Part shown: positions 17,289 through 25,185 of the stretch, in pieces | Numbering within the stretch: the stretch's first letter is position 1 | Layout: every line of letters starts with the position of its first letter | Origin: DASZBX01 sp035943635 | GTDB lineage: Bacteria; Actinomycetota; Actinomycetes; Streptomycetales; Catenulisporaceae | DNA: 64,000 nucleotides | Direction: 5' to 3' | Assembly: GCA_035943635.1 (NCBI GenBank) | Contig: DASZBX010000025.1 | Location: 23,609-87,608 of the forward strand | The notes under the pieces: generated by a model | Databases searched by the model: none | The model's input: the letters and a program-made list of their open reading frames with translations, nothing else | What the model was told of the DNA's origin: nothing | Translations under genes and position numbers: made by a program

Positions 17289-17600
17289 GCCTTCGACGGT
17301 GACCACGCAGTCCAAGACGTCGCATTCGCAGTGACGTAGTGCCAGGTGGCCGTTCGCCAGCGTCTGAGCGGCGGCGGTGCACGGTTCGGCGGCCTGCGGG
17401 TCGCCCGCGGTCCGCAACCCGGCCATGGCGGCCTGCGCGGCCGCGAGAGCGGCATCGTCGGCCGCGCGCTCGACCGCATGGCGCGATTCGATCGCCGAGG
17501 CCAGGAGCAGGATCGCCGAGACCGCTGCGGTGAGCAGGCCGAGCAGGGCGGCCGACCAGACCGTGGCCGAGCCGGCGTCCGAGGTTGGGCGGCACCGCAT
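17040..17600 (-). CDS. TadG/TadE-like pseudopilin protein, last gene of Tad operon
   Basis: A small exported protein of the type called helicase/secretion-neighborhood TadE-like (Rv3654c group). The N-terminus has the pilin-like signature GSATVWSAALLGLLTAAVSAILLLASA followed by a long amphipathic helix and a cysteine-containing end. Family members are about 110-130 residues and end near a RA(R)AGP motif, here RASAQAGP at about residue 130. The frame continues to residue 186 with Pro/Gly-rich sequence that overlaps the convergent gene, so the natural stop may have been lost. Its ATG overlaps the tadE stop (TGATG). Confidence 0.75.
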   Translation of the reverse strand: MRCRPTSDAGSATVWSAALLGLLTAAVSAILLLASAIESRHAVERAADDAALAAAQAAMAGLRTAGDPQAAEPCTAAAQTLANGHLALRHCECDVLDCVVTVEGSFLNGLGMGPVLGGGLPVRASAQAGPVGESGQDESVGLPVGVVAAPDPAGPVRPRAPPGFGQLHTAGPGAADPDGEQPRRDE

Positions 17601-18184
17601 CAGGGATCTCCAGCCGCACAGGGCAGGCCGCTCTCACATGCCACGAAGGCCGTGCTGGAGACGCGGATGGCTGGCAGCCGCGCACCGGGCAGCCCGAGCC
17701 GGACGCTGACGATCGCCTGTATCCCGTCTTGGTCCTGCTTCACCGAGACGTCGGAACCGGTCGGCGTCCAGGGCTTGACCTGGTCTTCTACGAGGTCGAT
17801 CGGTTCGCCGCGAGCAGCGAGCCGGGCCGCCTCCCACGCGGCGTCGCCGCAGCGGAGTTGGACTCCGGCGGCCAGGACGACCAGCAGTAAGGAGCAGAAG
17901 ACGAGTACCAGGCTGGGTAGGGCCAGCGCGGTCTCGGCGGTGATGTATCCGCCGTCGTTGGGGGCCGGGCGGGCGTCCGTGGCGATCGGGCCGAGGCGAT
18001 GGTGCGGTCGACCTGGCAGTCTTCTTGTCGGCTGGCCGAGCTTCCGGAATGTTCGAGTGCGCAATTCACTCAGTTGGCCTAGGAGGATGCGCGAAACGGG
18101 GGACGTGGGGCTGCGTCGTGCCGCGAATCCGATCCGGAGGGCGGACGCGGCAAAGGTCTGGGATGGGTAGCCCGAGATGCTCAT
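17600..18184 (-). CDS. TadE-family pilus assembly protein
   Basis: A minor pseudopilin of the Tad/Flp pilus. The recognisable TadE core starts near residue 77 with GYITAETALALPSLVLVF, a TadE-type membrane helix with the conserved Glu. It continues with a helix containing CGDAAWEAARLAARGE and a C-terminal domain with a cysteine pair. The 75 residues before the core are basic and unlike other TadE proteins, so translation might begin later; the chosen ATG at 18184 overlaps the pilin stop as ATGA, like the other junctions in this operon. It is the fifth of six genes. Confidence 0.8.
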   Translation of the reverse strand: MSISGYPSQTFAASALRIGFAARRSPTSPVSRILLGQLSELRTRTFRKLGQPTRRLPGRPHHRLGPIATDARPAPNDGGYITAETALALPSLVLVFCSLLLVVLAAGVQLRCGDAAWEAARLAARGEPIDLVEDQVKPWTPTGSDVSVKQDQDGIQAIVSVRLGLPGARLPAIRVSSTAFVACESGLPCAAGDP

Positions 18185-18369
18185 CCGACGATTCCAAGAG
18201 CCTTGTGGACGAGTCCGGCCAGCAGCGATGCGACTTCTGGACTCGTCACGGTCTTGTAGAGGACGGCGGCGAACGCGCAGGCCGCCAGGGTTCCGATGGC
18301 GTATTCGGCAGTCGTTGTGCCGGTCTCTGACTCGTCGTCGGATGGTCGTAGTCGTCGTTTCCGGATCAT
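18181..18369 (-). CDS. Flp-type pilin, DUF4244 family
   Basis: A 62-residue protein of the DUF4244 family, found in actinobacterial Tad loci and probably the structural pilin. After an acidic segment it has TGTTTAEYAIGTLAACAFAAVLY, a pilin helix with the Glu expected five residues after the prepilin-type cleavage point. A ribosome site AGGGGGA precedes the ATG. Its stop overlaps the tadE start (ATGA), and it is 77 nt after tadC, which is the longest gap in the operon and may allow separate, stronger translation of the pilin. Confidence 0.85.
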   Translation of the reverse strand: MIRKRRLRPSDDESETGTTTAEYAIGTLAACAFAAVLYKTVTSPEVASLLAGLVHKALGIVG

Positions 18370-18446
18370 CGTGGTCCCCCTCGGGTGATGACTGTTCGGT
18401 AGTCGGTGTCGGCGTCGGTTGTGGTGACGGTCGTGGTCCTCAGGCT

Positions 18447-19985
18447 TCATCGCTGGAACTCCCGGAGCAGGCCCAATGCCAGGGGAACGATGCCGATCAG
18501 GATGAAGGCGGGTAGGAAGCACAGGGCCAGTGGTGCCACTGCTTTGACGGCCACTTCCCGTACTTGTCCTTGGGCTGCCTGCTGGGAGGCGATCCGCGTG
18601 GCGCGGGCCGCTCGGGTCACCGCCTCGGCCAGCGGGGCGCCGGTGCGGCTGGAACGTAGTGCCGCGGTGCCGACCGGTTCCGTGGCCGGATCCTGTTGCA
18701 GGACGGTCCAGGCCAGGGTGAGATCGGCGGTGTCGGCCAGGATCTCGGCGGCCCGGCGGAAGCTCTCGGCGATGTGGCCGAGCGGGTCCTGTTCGGGATC
18801 GGCTTCCGGTCCGGCCCGGCCGAAGGCGTCGACCACTGCGTTGGCGGCCTGCTCGGGGAGGAGGCCCGCGGTCAGGCCGGCGGCGAACAGTTCGATGGCC
18901 GCGGGTGCTGCGGCCACGCGGCGCTCGGCGGCCTTGGCCGCTTTGGCCGCGGCGTTCCGGCCGGCCACCGTGTATCCGAAGCCGAGTCCGAGGGCGGTCA
19001 GGACCACGGCCGAGGCGGTTCCCGGGGCCAATGATGCTGCGGCCAGCCCGAACAGGAGTGCGGTGCCCAGACGCCGGAGGGTTGGACCGGGCGCGGAAGC
19101 AGGCTTTGGCGGGGACGGATGGTGCGGGTAATACGGTGTCGTCGGCTGGAATGCGGCAGGCGCGATGAACGTGGCTGGAGCGTGCACCCGGCCTCGAAGT
19201 TGGGGCGGAATCTGGGACTGAGCCTGACCCCGGGGCAGAAGTTGCGACTGGGCTTGGAGTCCGGGCTGGGGCTGGGCTTCGGCCTGGACTGGAACTTGGA
19301 GCCGGGGCTGGGGTTGGGGCTGGGGTTGGGGCTGGGGTTGGGGCTGGGCTTCGGTTTGGGCCTGGAGCCTGGGCTGAGGCTGTGCTTCGGCTTGGCGTGT
19401 GGGCGGGCGCTTTGTCCGGCTCCAGATGAGGAGCGCGAGGATGCCGCTGACGAGCGCGGCAGCCCCCTCGGCGACGCGGCCGGTGGTGGATCGGGTGCCC
19501 GAAGCGGCGCCGAACTCGGCTGCGGCGATGGTCGGAAAGGTCACGGCCGTCGAGATGGCGCTGGTTTTGAGGAACGCCGCGACGGCCGAGACCACACCGG
19601 CTTTGGGCAGGATGCCAGCCAGCGGAAGCGCACTGGCCGCGCGAATCCGGTTGAGCAATCGACGTGGCCCCACAGGCAGAAACACTGCCGACGACGTGGG
19701 AGACGTAGGACCGGCACATTCACGCAGCAGCTCACTCAGGAATTTCTCCCTGGCCCTGACCAGGTCGTCACATAGCGGGCAGGCGACAGACCCGGCTGTA
19801 GCGGTAGTCACCTCGGGCGCGGCAGCCTGGCGGACTGCACCAGGCAGCCGTGACGATACGTCGGCGACGATGTCATGTGCCGGGAATGCGACGGGCTCAG
19901 GGATGGCTTCGGGCGTCGAGAAGGTGGCGGTCGTGGGGAGTTTGTGGGCGGGCAAGAGTTCGGTGGATGAGTGGATCGTGGTCAT
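18447..19985 (-). CDS. TadC-like type II secretion F-domain protein with large N-terminal extension
   Basis: An inner-membrane platform protein of the Tad apparatus. Only the last 200 residues of 512 show the T2SSF fold: hydrophobic helices (LLFGLAAASLAPGTASAVVL), RRVAAAPAAIELFAAGLTAG and a final ALCFLPAFILIGIVPLALGLL. The first 300 are unusual: a region with a CPLC motif, two hydrophobic segments, and then a long Gln/Pro/Ala repeat (roughly residues 200-270) encoded by a DNA repeat. Typical TadC proteins are about 250-310 residues. The ATG at 19985 overlaps the tadB stop (ATGA). The extension may have been acquired or may reflect fusion with another membrane gene. Confidence 0.78.
   Translation of the reverse strand: MTTIHSSTELLPAHKLPTTATFSTPEAIPEPVAFPAHDIVADVSSRLPGAVRQAAAPEVTTATAGSVACPLCDDLVRAREKFLSELLRECAGPTSPTSSAVFLPVGPRRLLNRIRAASALPLAGILPKAGVVSAVAAFLKTSAISTAVTFPTIAAAEFGAASGTRSTTGRVAEGAAALVSGILALLIWSRTKRPPTRQAEAQPQPRLQAQTEAQPQPQPQPQPQPQPRLQVPVQAEAQPQPGLQAQSQLLPRGQAQSQIPPQLRGRVHAPATFIAPAAFQPTTPYYPHHPSPPKPASAPGPTLRRLGTALLFGLAAASLAPGTASAVVLTALGLGFGYTVAGRNAAAKAAKAAERRVAAAPAAIELFAAGLTAGLLPEQAANAVVDAFGRAGPEADPEQDPLGHIAESFRRAAEILADTADLTLAWTVLQQDPATEPVGTAALRSSRTGAPLAEAVTRAARATRIASQQAAQGQVREVAVKAVAPLALCFLPAFILIGIVPLALGLLREFQR
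19262..19390. repeat. GGGGCTGGGGTT tandem repeat inside the tadC-like gene
   Basis: A 6- and 12-nt repeat of GGGCTGG/GGGGTT type runs for about 130 nt and encodes the Gln-Pro and Gln-Ala run of the TadC-like protein. Such a repeat can change length by slippage. It stays in frame in this copy. Confidence 0.7.
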
Positions 19986-20923
19986 GAGCGGCCTGGCCCC
20001 AGGTCGATGCACGAGATGCGGCGGGGGCGTCGTTCTCGGAGACGGATCTGTCGCGGCCGTCGGGTCGTGGTGAAGTCCGCGACGCTCGCCACCAGCCGAT
20101 CCGCCCACCACAGGCCGAGCAGTTCCAGTGCGCAGCCGATGACCAAGCAGACTTGGCCAGGGGTGGTTTGCAGCAGGATCTGCCAAGGCCTGACGCCGAG
20201 GCTGGAACCTAGGAGCAGTCCGAAGACGGGGAGTACAGCGAGAAGGCCCATGGTGAGGCGGATGCCGGAGAGTTCGGCGTCTAGGACGAGTTGGCGTTGC
20301 TCCTCGGCGCGTAGTGCGTTCTCGATGCCGGCTACTGCGCCGGCGAGGGGCAGGCCGTGTTCTTCAGTGGCTCGCCAGCAGGCGGCCAGGCCGGAGAGGC
20401 CGCTGCGTCCGGGGACGGCTGCGGCAGCGGCGAGGTAGTCGGCCGTGGTCGGGCCGAAGGTGGTGATCAGGGACGTGCGGGTCGGCGTGCTGAGCTGGTC
20501 TGCCAGGTCTTGTAGCTCGGGTCGGCACCAGACCGCTTCCAGCAGGGCGCCGTGTGGCAGGGCTCCGCCTTCGAGTTCGGCTCGCAGAGCTGTGCAGAGG
20601 CCTACCACTGCGGCTCGTTGGGCGATCGCTTGGCGGCGCAGCGCGGCCTTTCGCGCTCGTCGTACTCCGGCGCAGGCTAGAGCGGGGGTTAGACCGACTA
20701 GTACGACTGAGTGGGCAGTGAGGGCGAGCGTTGTCCCCACTACGAGCGCTGTGAGGAGAACTGCCGGATAGCGGAGCCAGATGGGTGGGTCCGGGAGATT
20801 GGGGCCGGTGCCGTTGCCGGTGACGCCGCTGCTGCCGGTGAGATGCGCAGCACGGCCGAGGGAAGCAGTGGCAGGAATGCGGGCGAAAGTGCGGGTGGTC
20901 GGCGCGTGCAGAACTGAACTCAT
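19982..20923 (-). CDS. TadB-like type II secretion F-domain protein
   Basis: A 313-residue platform protein of the Tad secretion system, working with the TadA ATPase. It has two N-terminal hydrophobic helices, a cytoplasmic helical T2SSF domain (AVVGLCTALRAELEGGALPHGALLEA) and two C-terminal helices. The ATG at 20923 overlaps the tadA stop (ATGA), which supports this start over one at 21070. The C-terminus is Arg-rich. It is the second Tad gene of the operon. Confidence 0.88.
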   Translation of the reverse strand: MSSVLHAPTTRTFARIPATASLGRAAHLTGSSGVTGNGTGPNLPDPPIWLRYPAVLLTALVVGTTLALTAHSVVLVGLTPALACAGVRRARKAALRRQAIAQRAAVVGLCTALRAELEGGALPHGALLEAVWCRPELQDLADQLSTPTRTSLITTFGPTTADYLAAAAAVPGRSGLSGLAACWRATEEHGLPLAGAVAGIENALRAEEQRQLVLDAELSGIRLTMGLLAVLPVFGLLLGSSLGVRPWQILLQTTPGQVCLVIGCALELLGLWWADRLVASVADFTTTRRPRQIRLRERRPRRISCIDLGPGRS

Positions 20924-22089
20924 CGCTTGGCTCCGGGGAATAGCAAGGATCGGTCGGCGGCGGGGAAGGCGCGGGCGACTTCCTGTTCGAAGGTGCGTCC
21001 TTCCGGGTCTGCGGGTTCGTTCGAGGTGATCCAGCCGAGGTCTTGGGCCAGTTGGGCGTAGCCCGTCCACTCGCGGGTGGCGCCCTTGGTGTCGAAGGTC
21101 AGGGCCAGGGCGGCTTGGACCGGTCCGATGGAGTTGCGGCGCCGCAGGACCGCGATCGCTTGGAGGTAGCGGTGGCCCAACTCGTCACGCTCGAGGTGCA
21201 CGGCGATGCGCAGGGCGGCCGCCATCTGGCTGTGCACGGCTTCGCGGCCGACTCCGGCGAGCATGGCGAGGGACTCGATCCGTTGCGGCAGGTCCTGGGC
21301 GCGGTTGGCGTGCACCGTCGCGCAGCCGCCTTCGTGGCCGGTGTTCAGCGCGTTGAGCAGGTCGATGACCTCGGGACCGCGTGCTTCGCCGAGGACCACC
21401 CTGCTCGGGCGCATCCGCAGGGCCTGGCGGATCAGGTCGCGCAGGGTGATCTCGCCCTTCCGTTCTTGGTTCGGCGGGCGGCTTTCGAGTCTGACCACGT
21501 GGGGGTGGTCGGGTGTGAGCTCGGAGCAGTCCTCGACCAGGATCAGCCGCTCGCCCGGGTCGACGCCGGAGAGCATCGCGGAGAGCAGAGTCGTCTTGCC
21601 GGTCCCGGCGCCGCCGGTGATCATGAAGGGCAGGCGGCGGGACACGATCGCGCTCAGGGCTCTGTGGCCGTCGCTGTTGAGCGTGCCGAGAGTACGAAGC
21701 GAGTCGAGGGTGAACCGGCGGCGGCCCGGCACGCGCAGGGAGACGCAGGTTCCGCCGACAGCCAAAGGTGCGAGAACCGCGTGCAGTCGGCTGCCGTCCG
21801 GGAGCCTGGCGTCTACGAAGGGTGACGCGTCGTCGAGACGTCGGCCGGCTTGGACCGCGAGGCGCTGGGCGAAGCGGCGGACGGATTGTTCGTCCGGAAA
21901 CCCGGCCTGGACGCGTTCGAGGCGGTTGGCGCGTTCGACCCAGATCTCGTCGGGATTGTTGATCAGGACATCCGTGACATCGGGATCCGCGAGCAGGATG
22001 GCGACCGGGTCGGCCGGATCGATGAGCGGGCCGACGGATTCGGCTGCATGGTTCGGGCGGGCGGAACTGGGGTCCGCCGGGCCGGTCAC
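20920..22089 (-). CDS. TadA/CpaF family secretion ATPase
   Basis: A hexameric ATPase that powers Tad pilus assembly. It shows Walker A GGAGTGKTT, Asp box LILVEDCSEL, Walker B VVLGEARGPEVIDLL and the His box GHEGGCATVHAN. The N-terminal domain before about residue 130 matches CpaF proteins. The length of 389 residues is normal. The GTG start at 22089 overlaps a short upstream frame as GTGA. It is the first well-defined gene of the Tad operon. In related actinobacteria a CpaE/Ssd-like gene lies just upstream; it is absent here. Confidence 0.95.
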   Translation of the reverse strand: MTGPADPSSARPNHAAESVGPLIDPADPVAILLADPDVTDVLINNPDEIWVERANRLERVQAGFPDEQSVRRFAQRLAVQAGRRLDDASPFVDARLPDGSRLHAVLAPLAVGGTCVSLRVPGRRRFTLDSLRTLGTLNSDGHRALSAIVSRRLPFMITGGAGTGKTTLLSAMLSGVDPGERLILVEDCSELTPDHPHVVRLESRPPNQERKGEITLRDLIRQALRMRPSRVVLGEARGPEVIDLLNALNTGHEGGCATVHANRAQDLPQRIESLAMLAGVGREAVHSQMAAALRIAVHLERDELGHRYLQAIAVLRRRNSIGPVQAALALTFDTKGATREWTGYAQLAQDLGWITSNEPADPEGRTFEQEVARAFPAADRSLLFPGAKR

Positions 22090-22301
22090 GGTCGGGCTCC
22101 CGGCCGGAGCGCGAGCGGCCGGCGGGCGGCGGCAGCGGAAACCGTGGGCGTGAGCGCGACGGTGAAGGCTGCGGCGGCGGCCCGGAGGGCGGCCGTGGCG
22201 GGCGTGGCAGAGGTGGCGGGTAGTGCGGATGCGTATGGTGTGCCGAGGGCTGGTGGCTGCCCGATGGCGGGCTTCGGTCTGGTGTCGACGGTGTGCGGCA
22301 T
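22086..22301 (-). CDS. possible small Ala/Pro-rich protein upstream of tadA
   Basis: A 71-codon frame starting at an ATG preceded by AAGGGGA at good spacing and ending in a GTGA overlap with tadA, the same kind of junction as in the rest of the operon. The product is Ala/Pro/Thr-rich with one moderately hydrophobic helix (AAAAAFTVALTPTVSAAAA). It could be a real small membrane peptide, a leader that couples translation to tadA, or the last trace of the missing CpaE/Ssd-like gene. No family recognised. Confidence 0.4.
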   Translation of the reverse strand: MPHTVDTRPKPAIGQPPALGTPYASALPATSATPATAALRAAAAAFTVALTPTVSAAAARRPLALRPGARP

Positions 22302-22982
22302 GGCGGTCCCCTTCGCTGATCCACGGCCACGCAATGTGGCCGCTTGATCACCATGGGACACGAATCTGGATTTTCGCCAACTGCATTCCGCACAGCCTGT
22401 GGATAACTCGGCTGTGGATGGCGGATTTGACCGGACCGGCCGATTCCGCCTATACCGACAGAGCTGTCGGATACCGGGGCCCGCGGCACAGTGCCTTCGA
22501 GGCCTGATAGCGGAGAGTGTTTATCAGAGCCGAGACTCGGTCGGCGGGCGCACGGTATGGCCGGACAAATCGGTAAAGATCCGGAAAGCCGGCCGTTACC
22601 CACTGTGAACAGGGCCGTCGAAGAAAGAGGACGACCCCCGCCGGGGGGGAGAGCGGGGGTCGTCGCCTCGGCGCGGTTCGGGGGGGAGGAACCGGGCCGA
22701 GGTTGCACGGTCGCGAACGATCCGTGACTTCCATGGTGTACCCGATGACCCGAGAAGGCAAACTGGGCGGGGGAAAATTACCCCGAACGGGCTCACCCGT
22801 CACTCTGGGCTGTTCTTTTCCCAGCTGGGCGGGCGCGAAACGCCGCCCCGGACGGCCCCGGGCGGCGGGCCGGCCGGAGCGCGCGGCCGACCGGGGGCGG
22901 GTCGTCGAACCCTTCCGGTCCCGGTGGACCGGGGAAACCGCGTAGGCTTTCGCCCAGACGACACGGAAGGAAGCAGTGGCCG
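22302..22982. other. divergent regulatory region between Tad operon and HAD gene
   Basis: About 680 nt without a convincing gene. It should contain the promoter of the Tad operon on the minus strand and that of the HAD hydrolase on the plus strand. A strong hairpin at 22630-22664 divides it. The short open frames have no recognisable product. Confidence 0.45.
22630..22664. terminator. strong GC-rich hairpin
   Basis: A perfect 12-bp inverted repeat (GACGACCCCCGC at 22630-22641, complement at 22653-22664) with an 11-nt G-rich loop. There is no T-run. It lies between divergent genes, so it may insulate the two promoters or be the terminator of a gene that has been lost. Confidence 0.5.
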
Positions 22983-23771
22983 ATGCGTACAGCGGCGTTC
23001 TTCGACCTTGACAAGACCATCATCGCCAAATCCTCGACCCTGGCTTTCGGCCGGTCGTTCTACCAGGGCGGGCTGATCAACCGGCGGGCGGTGCTCAAGA
23101 CCGCGTACGCCCAGTTCGTCTATCTGGTGGGCGGCGCCGACCACGACCAGATGGAGCGGATGCGGCAGTACCTGTCGTCCCTGTGCACCGGCTGGGACGT
23201 CGGGCAGGTGCGCGAGATCGTCGCGGAGACCCTGCACGACCTGATCGACCCGCTGATCTACCAGGAGGCGGCCGATCTGATCGCCGAGCACAAGGCGGCC
23301 GGGCGGGACGTCATCATCGTGTCCTCCTCGGGCGCCGAGGTGGTCGGGCCGATCGGCGAGATGGTCGGCGCGAACAAGGTGGTCGCCACTCGGATGGTGG
23401 TGTCCGACGGGCGCTACACCGGCGACGTGGATTTCTACGCGTACGGCGAGGGCAAGGCGGCCGCCATAAAGGAGCTGGCCGAAGCGGACGGTTACGACCT
23501 CGGCGGCTGCTACGCGTACAGCGACTCGATCACCGACCTGCCGATGCTCGAGGCGGTGGGCCACCCGCACGCGGTGAACCCGGACCGGGCGCTGCGCAAG
23601 GAGGCGTCGAGCCGGGAGTGGCCGGTGCTGGTCTTCGCCAACCCGGTCTCGCTGCGGGCCAAGATGGCCAACCTGAGTCTGCCGCCGAAGCCCGTGCTCG
23701 CGGCGACGGCGCTGGGCGTGGGCACGGCGGCGGCCGGCATCGTCTGGTACGCGCGGAAGAAGCGTTCTTAG
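22983..23771 (+). CDS. HAD-superfamily IB hydrolase (SerB-like phosphatase), C-terminally anchored
   Basis: A 262-residue phosphatase of HAD subfamily IB, ortholog by position of Rv3661. The nucleophile motif is FFDLDKTII (motif I), then VSSSG (motif II), the Lys of GEGKAAAI (motif III) and YSDSITDLPML (motif IV). A C-terminal hydrophobic helix (ATALGVGTAAAGIVW) followed by ARKKRS suggests membrane anchoring. The natural substrate is unknown; related proteins act on phosphoserine or lysophospholipids. The ATG is preceded by GGAAGGAAG. The gene is divergent from the Tad operon, an arrangement conserved in actinobacteria. Confidence 0.9.
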   Translation: MRTAAFFDLDKTIIAKSSTLAFGRSFYQGGLINRRAVLKTAYAQFVYLVGGADHDQMERMRQYLSSLCTGWDVGQVREIVAETLHDLIDPLIYQEAADLIAEHKAAGRDVIIVSSSGAEVVGPIGEMVGANKVVATRMVVSDGRYTGDVDFYAYGEGKAAAIKELAEADGYDLGGCYAYSDSITDLPMLEAVGHPHAVNPDRALRKEASSREWPVLVFANPVSLRAKMANLSLPPKPVLAATALGVGTAAAGIVWYARKKRS

Positions 23772-24281
23772 CGAAGCGGCGGCTGCGGCGCAGGAGCTGC
23801 GGCCGCCGGAAAAGCCGGAGGCGTGGAGCGGTCGGGCTTAGGCCGGACGGGCGTCTCCACTTGTGTCCCCACCCGTGGTCTCCATGTACTTCCAGGTGTC
23901 TCCATGTGTCTCCGCAGTCGTCTCGGAGACAGCGGACAGGCGCCCGGGCCGATGGAGTTGGGCCGAAAGAATGACGGCACCCCCGTCACGGGGGTGCCGT
24001 CGAGGCACGGGACTCGGGGTACCAAGCGTGCACCGGTATTGCCAGACAGTCCGACGATCTGACCACTCGCCGGCCCCTGCTGGGCTGGCCCTTTCGCGGG
24101 TCGGCTACGCGTGGGTTTCCGGGTTCCGTGTGCGGTCCGTGGCCGGTGAATCCACCTTCCTGTCGGTCTTCCTCGAAAGCGGTCTCACGGGCCGTATCTC
24201 CTTTGTAGGACTATCCGGCGGGGTTGGATAGTGCTGCGTCGCCATCCGCGGAGCACATCACCCGAATGGGGGAAGACGCAC
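23772..24281. other. intergenic region between convergent genes
   Basis: About 510 nt between the HAD gene and the minus-strand hypothetical gene. It holds the hairpin at 23973-24001 and a run of GTCTCCAT-like imperfect repeats near 23850-23925. No gene is supported; the open frames here have unlikely composition. Confidence 0.45.
23973..24001. terminator. bidirectional terminator hairpin
   Basis: A perfect 12-bp stem (GACGGCACCCCC at 23973-23984, complement at 23990-24001) with a 5-nt loop. It is located between convergent genes and probably ends the HAD transcript. Confidence 0.7.
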
Positions 24282-25103
24282 TCAGCCCCGCATGAAGGCT
24301 TCGCAGATCGCGGTGGATTCCAGCGCTCCGAGCGCCACCGCTTCGGCGCAGTGCTCGATCCACGCGCCCACCCCGGCCGCCGTCCCGGACGCGTAGGCGG
24401 CCAGCGCCTCGGTCCGCGCGGCGAGGCCGAGTTCGACGAAGCCGACCTCCGGCACCGCCAGGGACTGCGGGTCCAGCCCACGGGCGGCGAGCAGCAGGCG
24501 GAACAGTCCGCGGCCGACCAGCCCGTCGCCCCAGGCGAACGGGGTCGCCGCCAGCAACTCCGCGTAAGCCACCGCCGCGACCACCACGGCCGGGGCGGTA
24601 CTCGGCGCGCCCAGCAGGCCGGTCAGCGTGGCCAGGCGTTCGGCCGCCTCGCCGGCCTCGACCGGCTCGGCCGGTCCGCCGGGTTCGACGGTGACCGGTT
24701 CGGCGGCGGTGCGCGGGCGGGCCAGGCCGGCCGGGCCGACCTCCCCGGCCGCCGCGAGCATGTGCATCCGGGTCAGCGCCTGGGCCGGGGCCTGGCGCAG
24801 CACCGGCAGGAGCGAGCCGAGTTCTCCGGAGACCCGCAGCGCGCCGCGGACCTGCGCCGCGCCGTCCTGCGCGCCCAGCGAGCTGCGCCGGCGCAGTTCC
24901 TCCAGCGGCCAGTCGGCTCCGGCGAGTGCGGCCGAGGCCCGGGCCCCGCGCAGCGCGGACTCCGCGGTCACCTCGGCCGACCTGCTGCGCAGCACCTTGT
25001 GGCCGCGCAGGCGGTCCACGGCGGTGCGGGCCCGGTCCACGGATCCGGGCACGCCGGGCAGGGTGGCGAGGGCGGCGAGCGGGTCGGCGGTCGCGATCGT
25101 CAT
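24282..25103 (-). CDS. conserved actinobacterial protein (Rv3662c-like position)
   Basis: A 273-residue Ala/Leu-rich helical protein of unknown function. In related genomes the gene at this position (Rv3662c in M. tuberculosis; often labelled oxidoreductase in Streptomyces) is conserved. Visible features are a helical segment SALRGARASAALAGADWPLEEL, loosely reminiscent of the N-terminus of Fic proteins, and a later hydrophobic stretch PAVVVAAVAYAELLAATPF. I see neither the Fic catalytic HxFx motif nor a nucleotide-binding fold. It is transcribed divergently from the sensor kinase gene, with 82 nt between them. Confidence 0.65.
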   Translation of the reverse strand: MTIATADPLAALATLPGVPGSVDRARTAVDRLRGHKVLRSRSAEVTAESALRGARASAALAGADWPLEELRRRSSLGAQDGAAQVRGALRVSGELGSLLPVLRQAPAQALTRMHMLAAAGEVGPAGLARPRTAAEPVTVEPGGPAEPVEAGEAAERLATLTGLLGAPSTAPAVVVAAVAYAELLAATPFAWGDGLVGRGLFRLLLAARGLDPQSLAVPEVGFVELGLAARTEALAAYASGTAAGVGAWIEHCAEAVALGALESTAICEAFMRG

Positions 25104-25185
25104 CCGGCCAACCTACGTCACCGGGACCGGTGATCCACAACCAGGTCCCTTCCCAGTCGGATGATCGTGCCGTACCGTCGATGGG

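Noticed and set aside
19262..19390. Possible CRISPR array because of short repeats
   Set aside because: The units are 6-12 nt with no unique spacers and are part of a coding region encoding a Gln/Pro run.
18181..19719. A 512-codon frame containing the DUF4244 pilin at its end
   Set aside because: Only the last 62 codons are pilin-like, and these have their own ATG and ribosome site; the rest is a shadow of the TadC-like gene.
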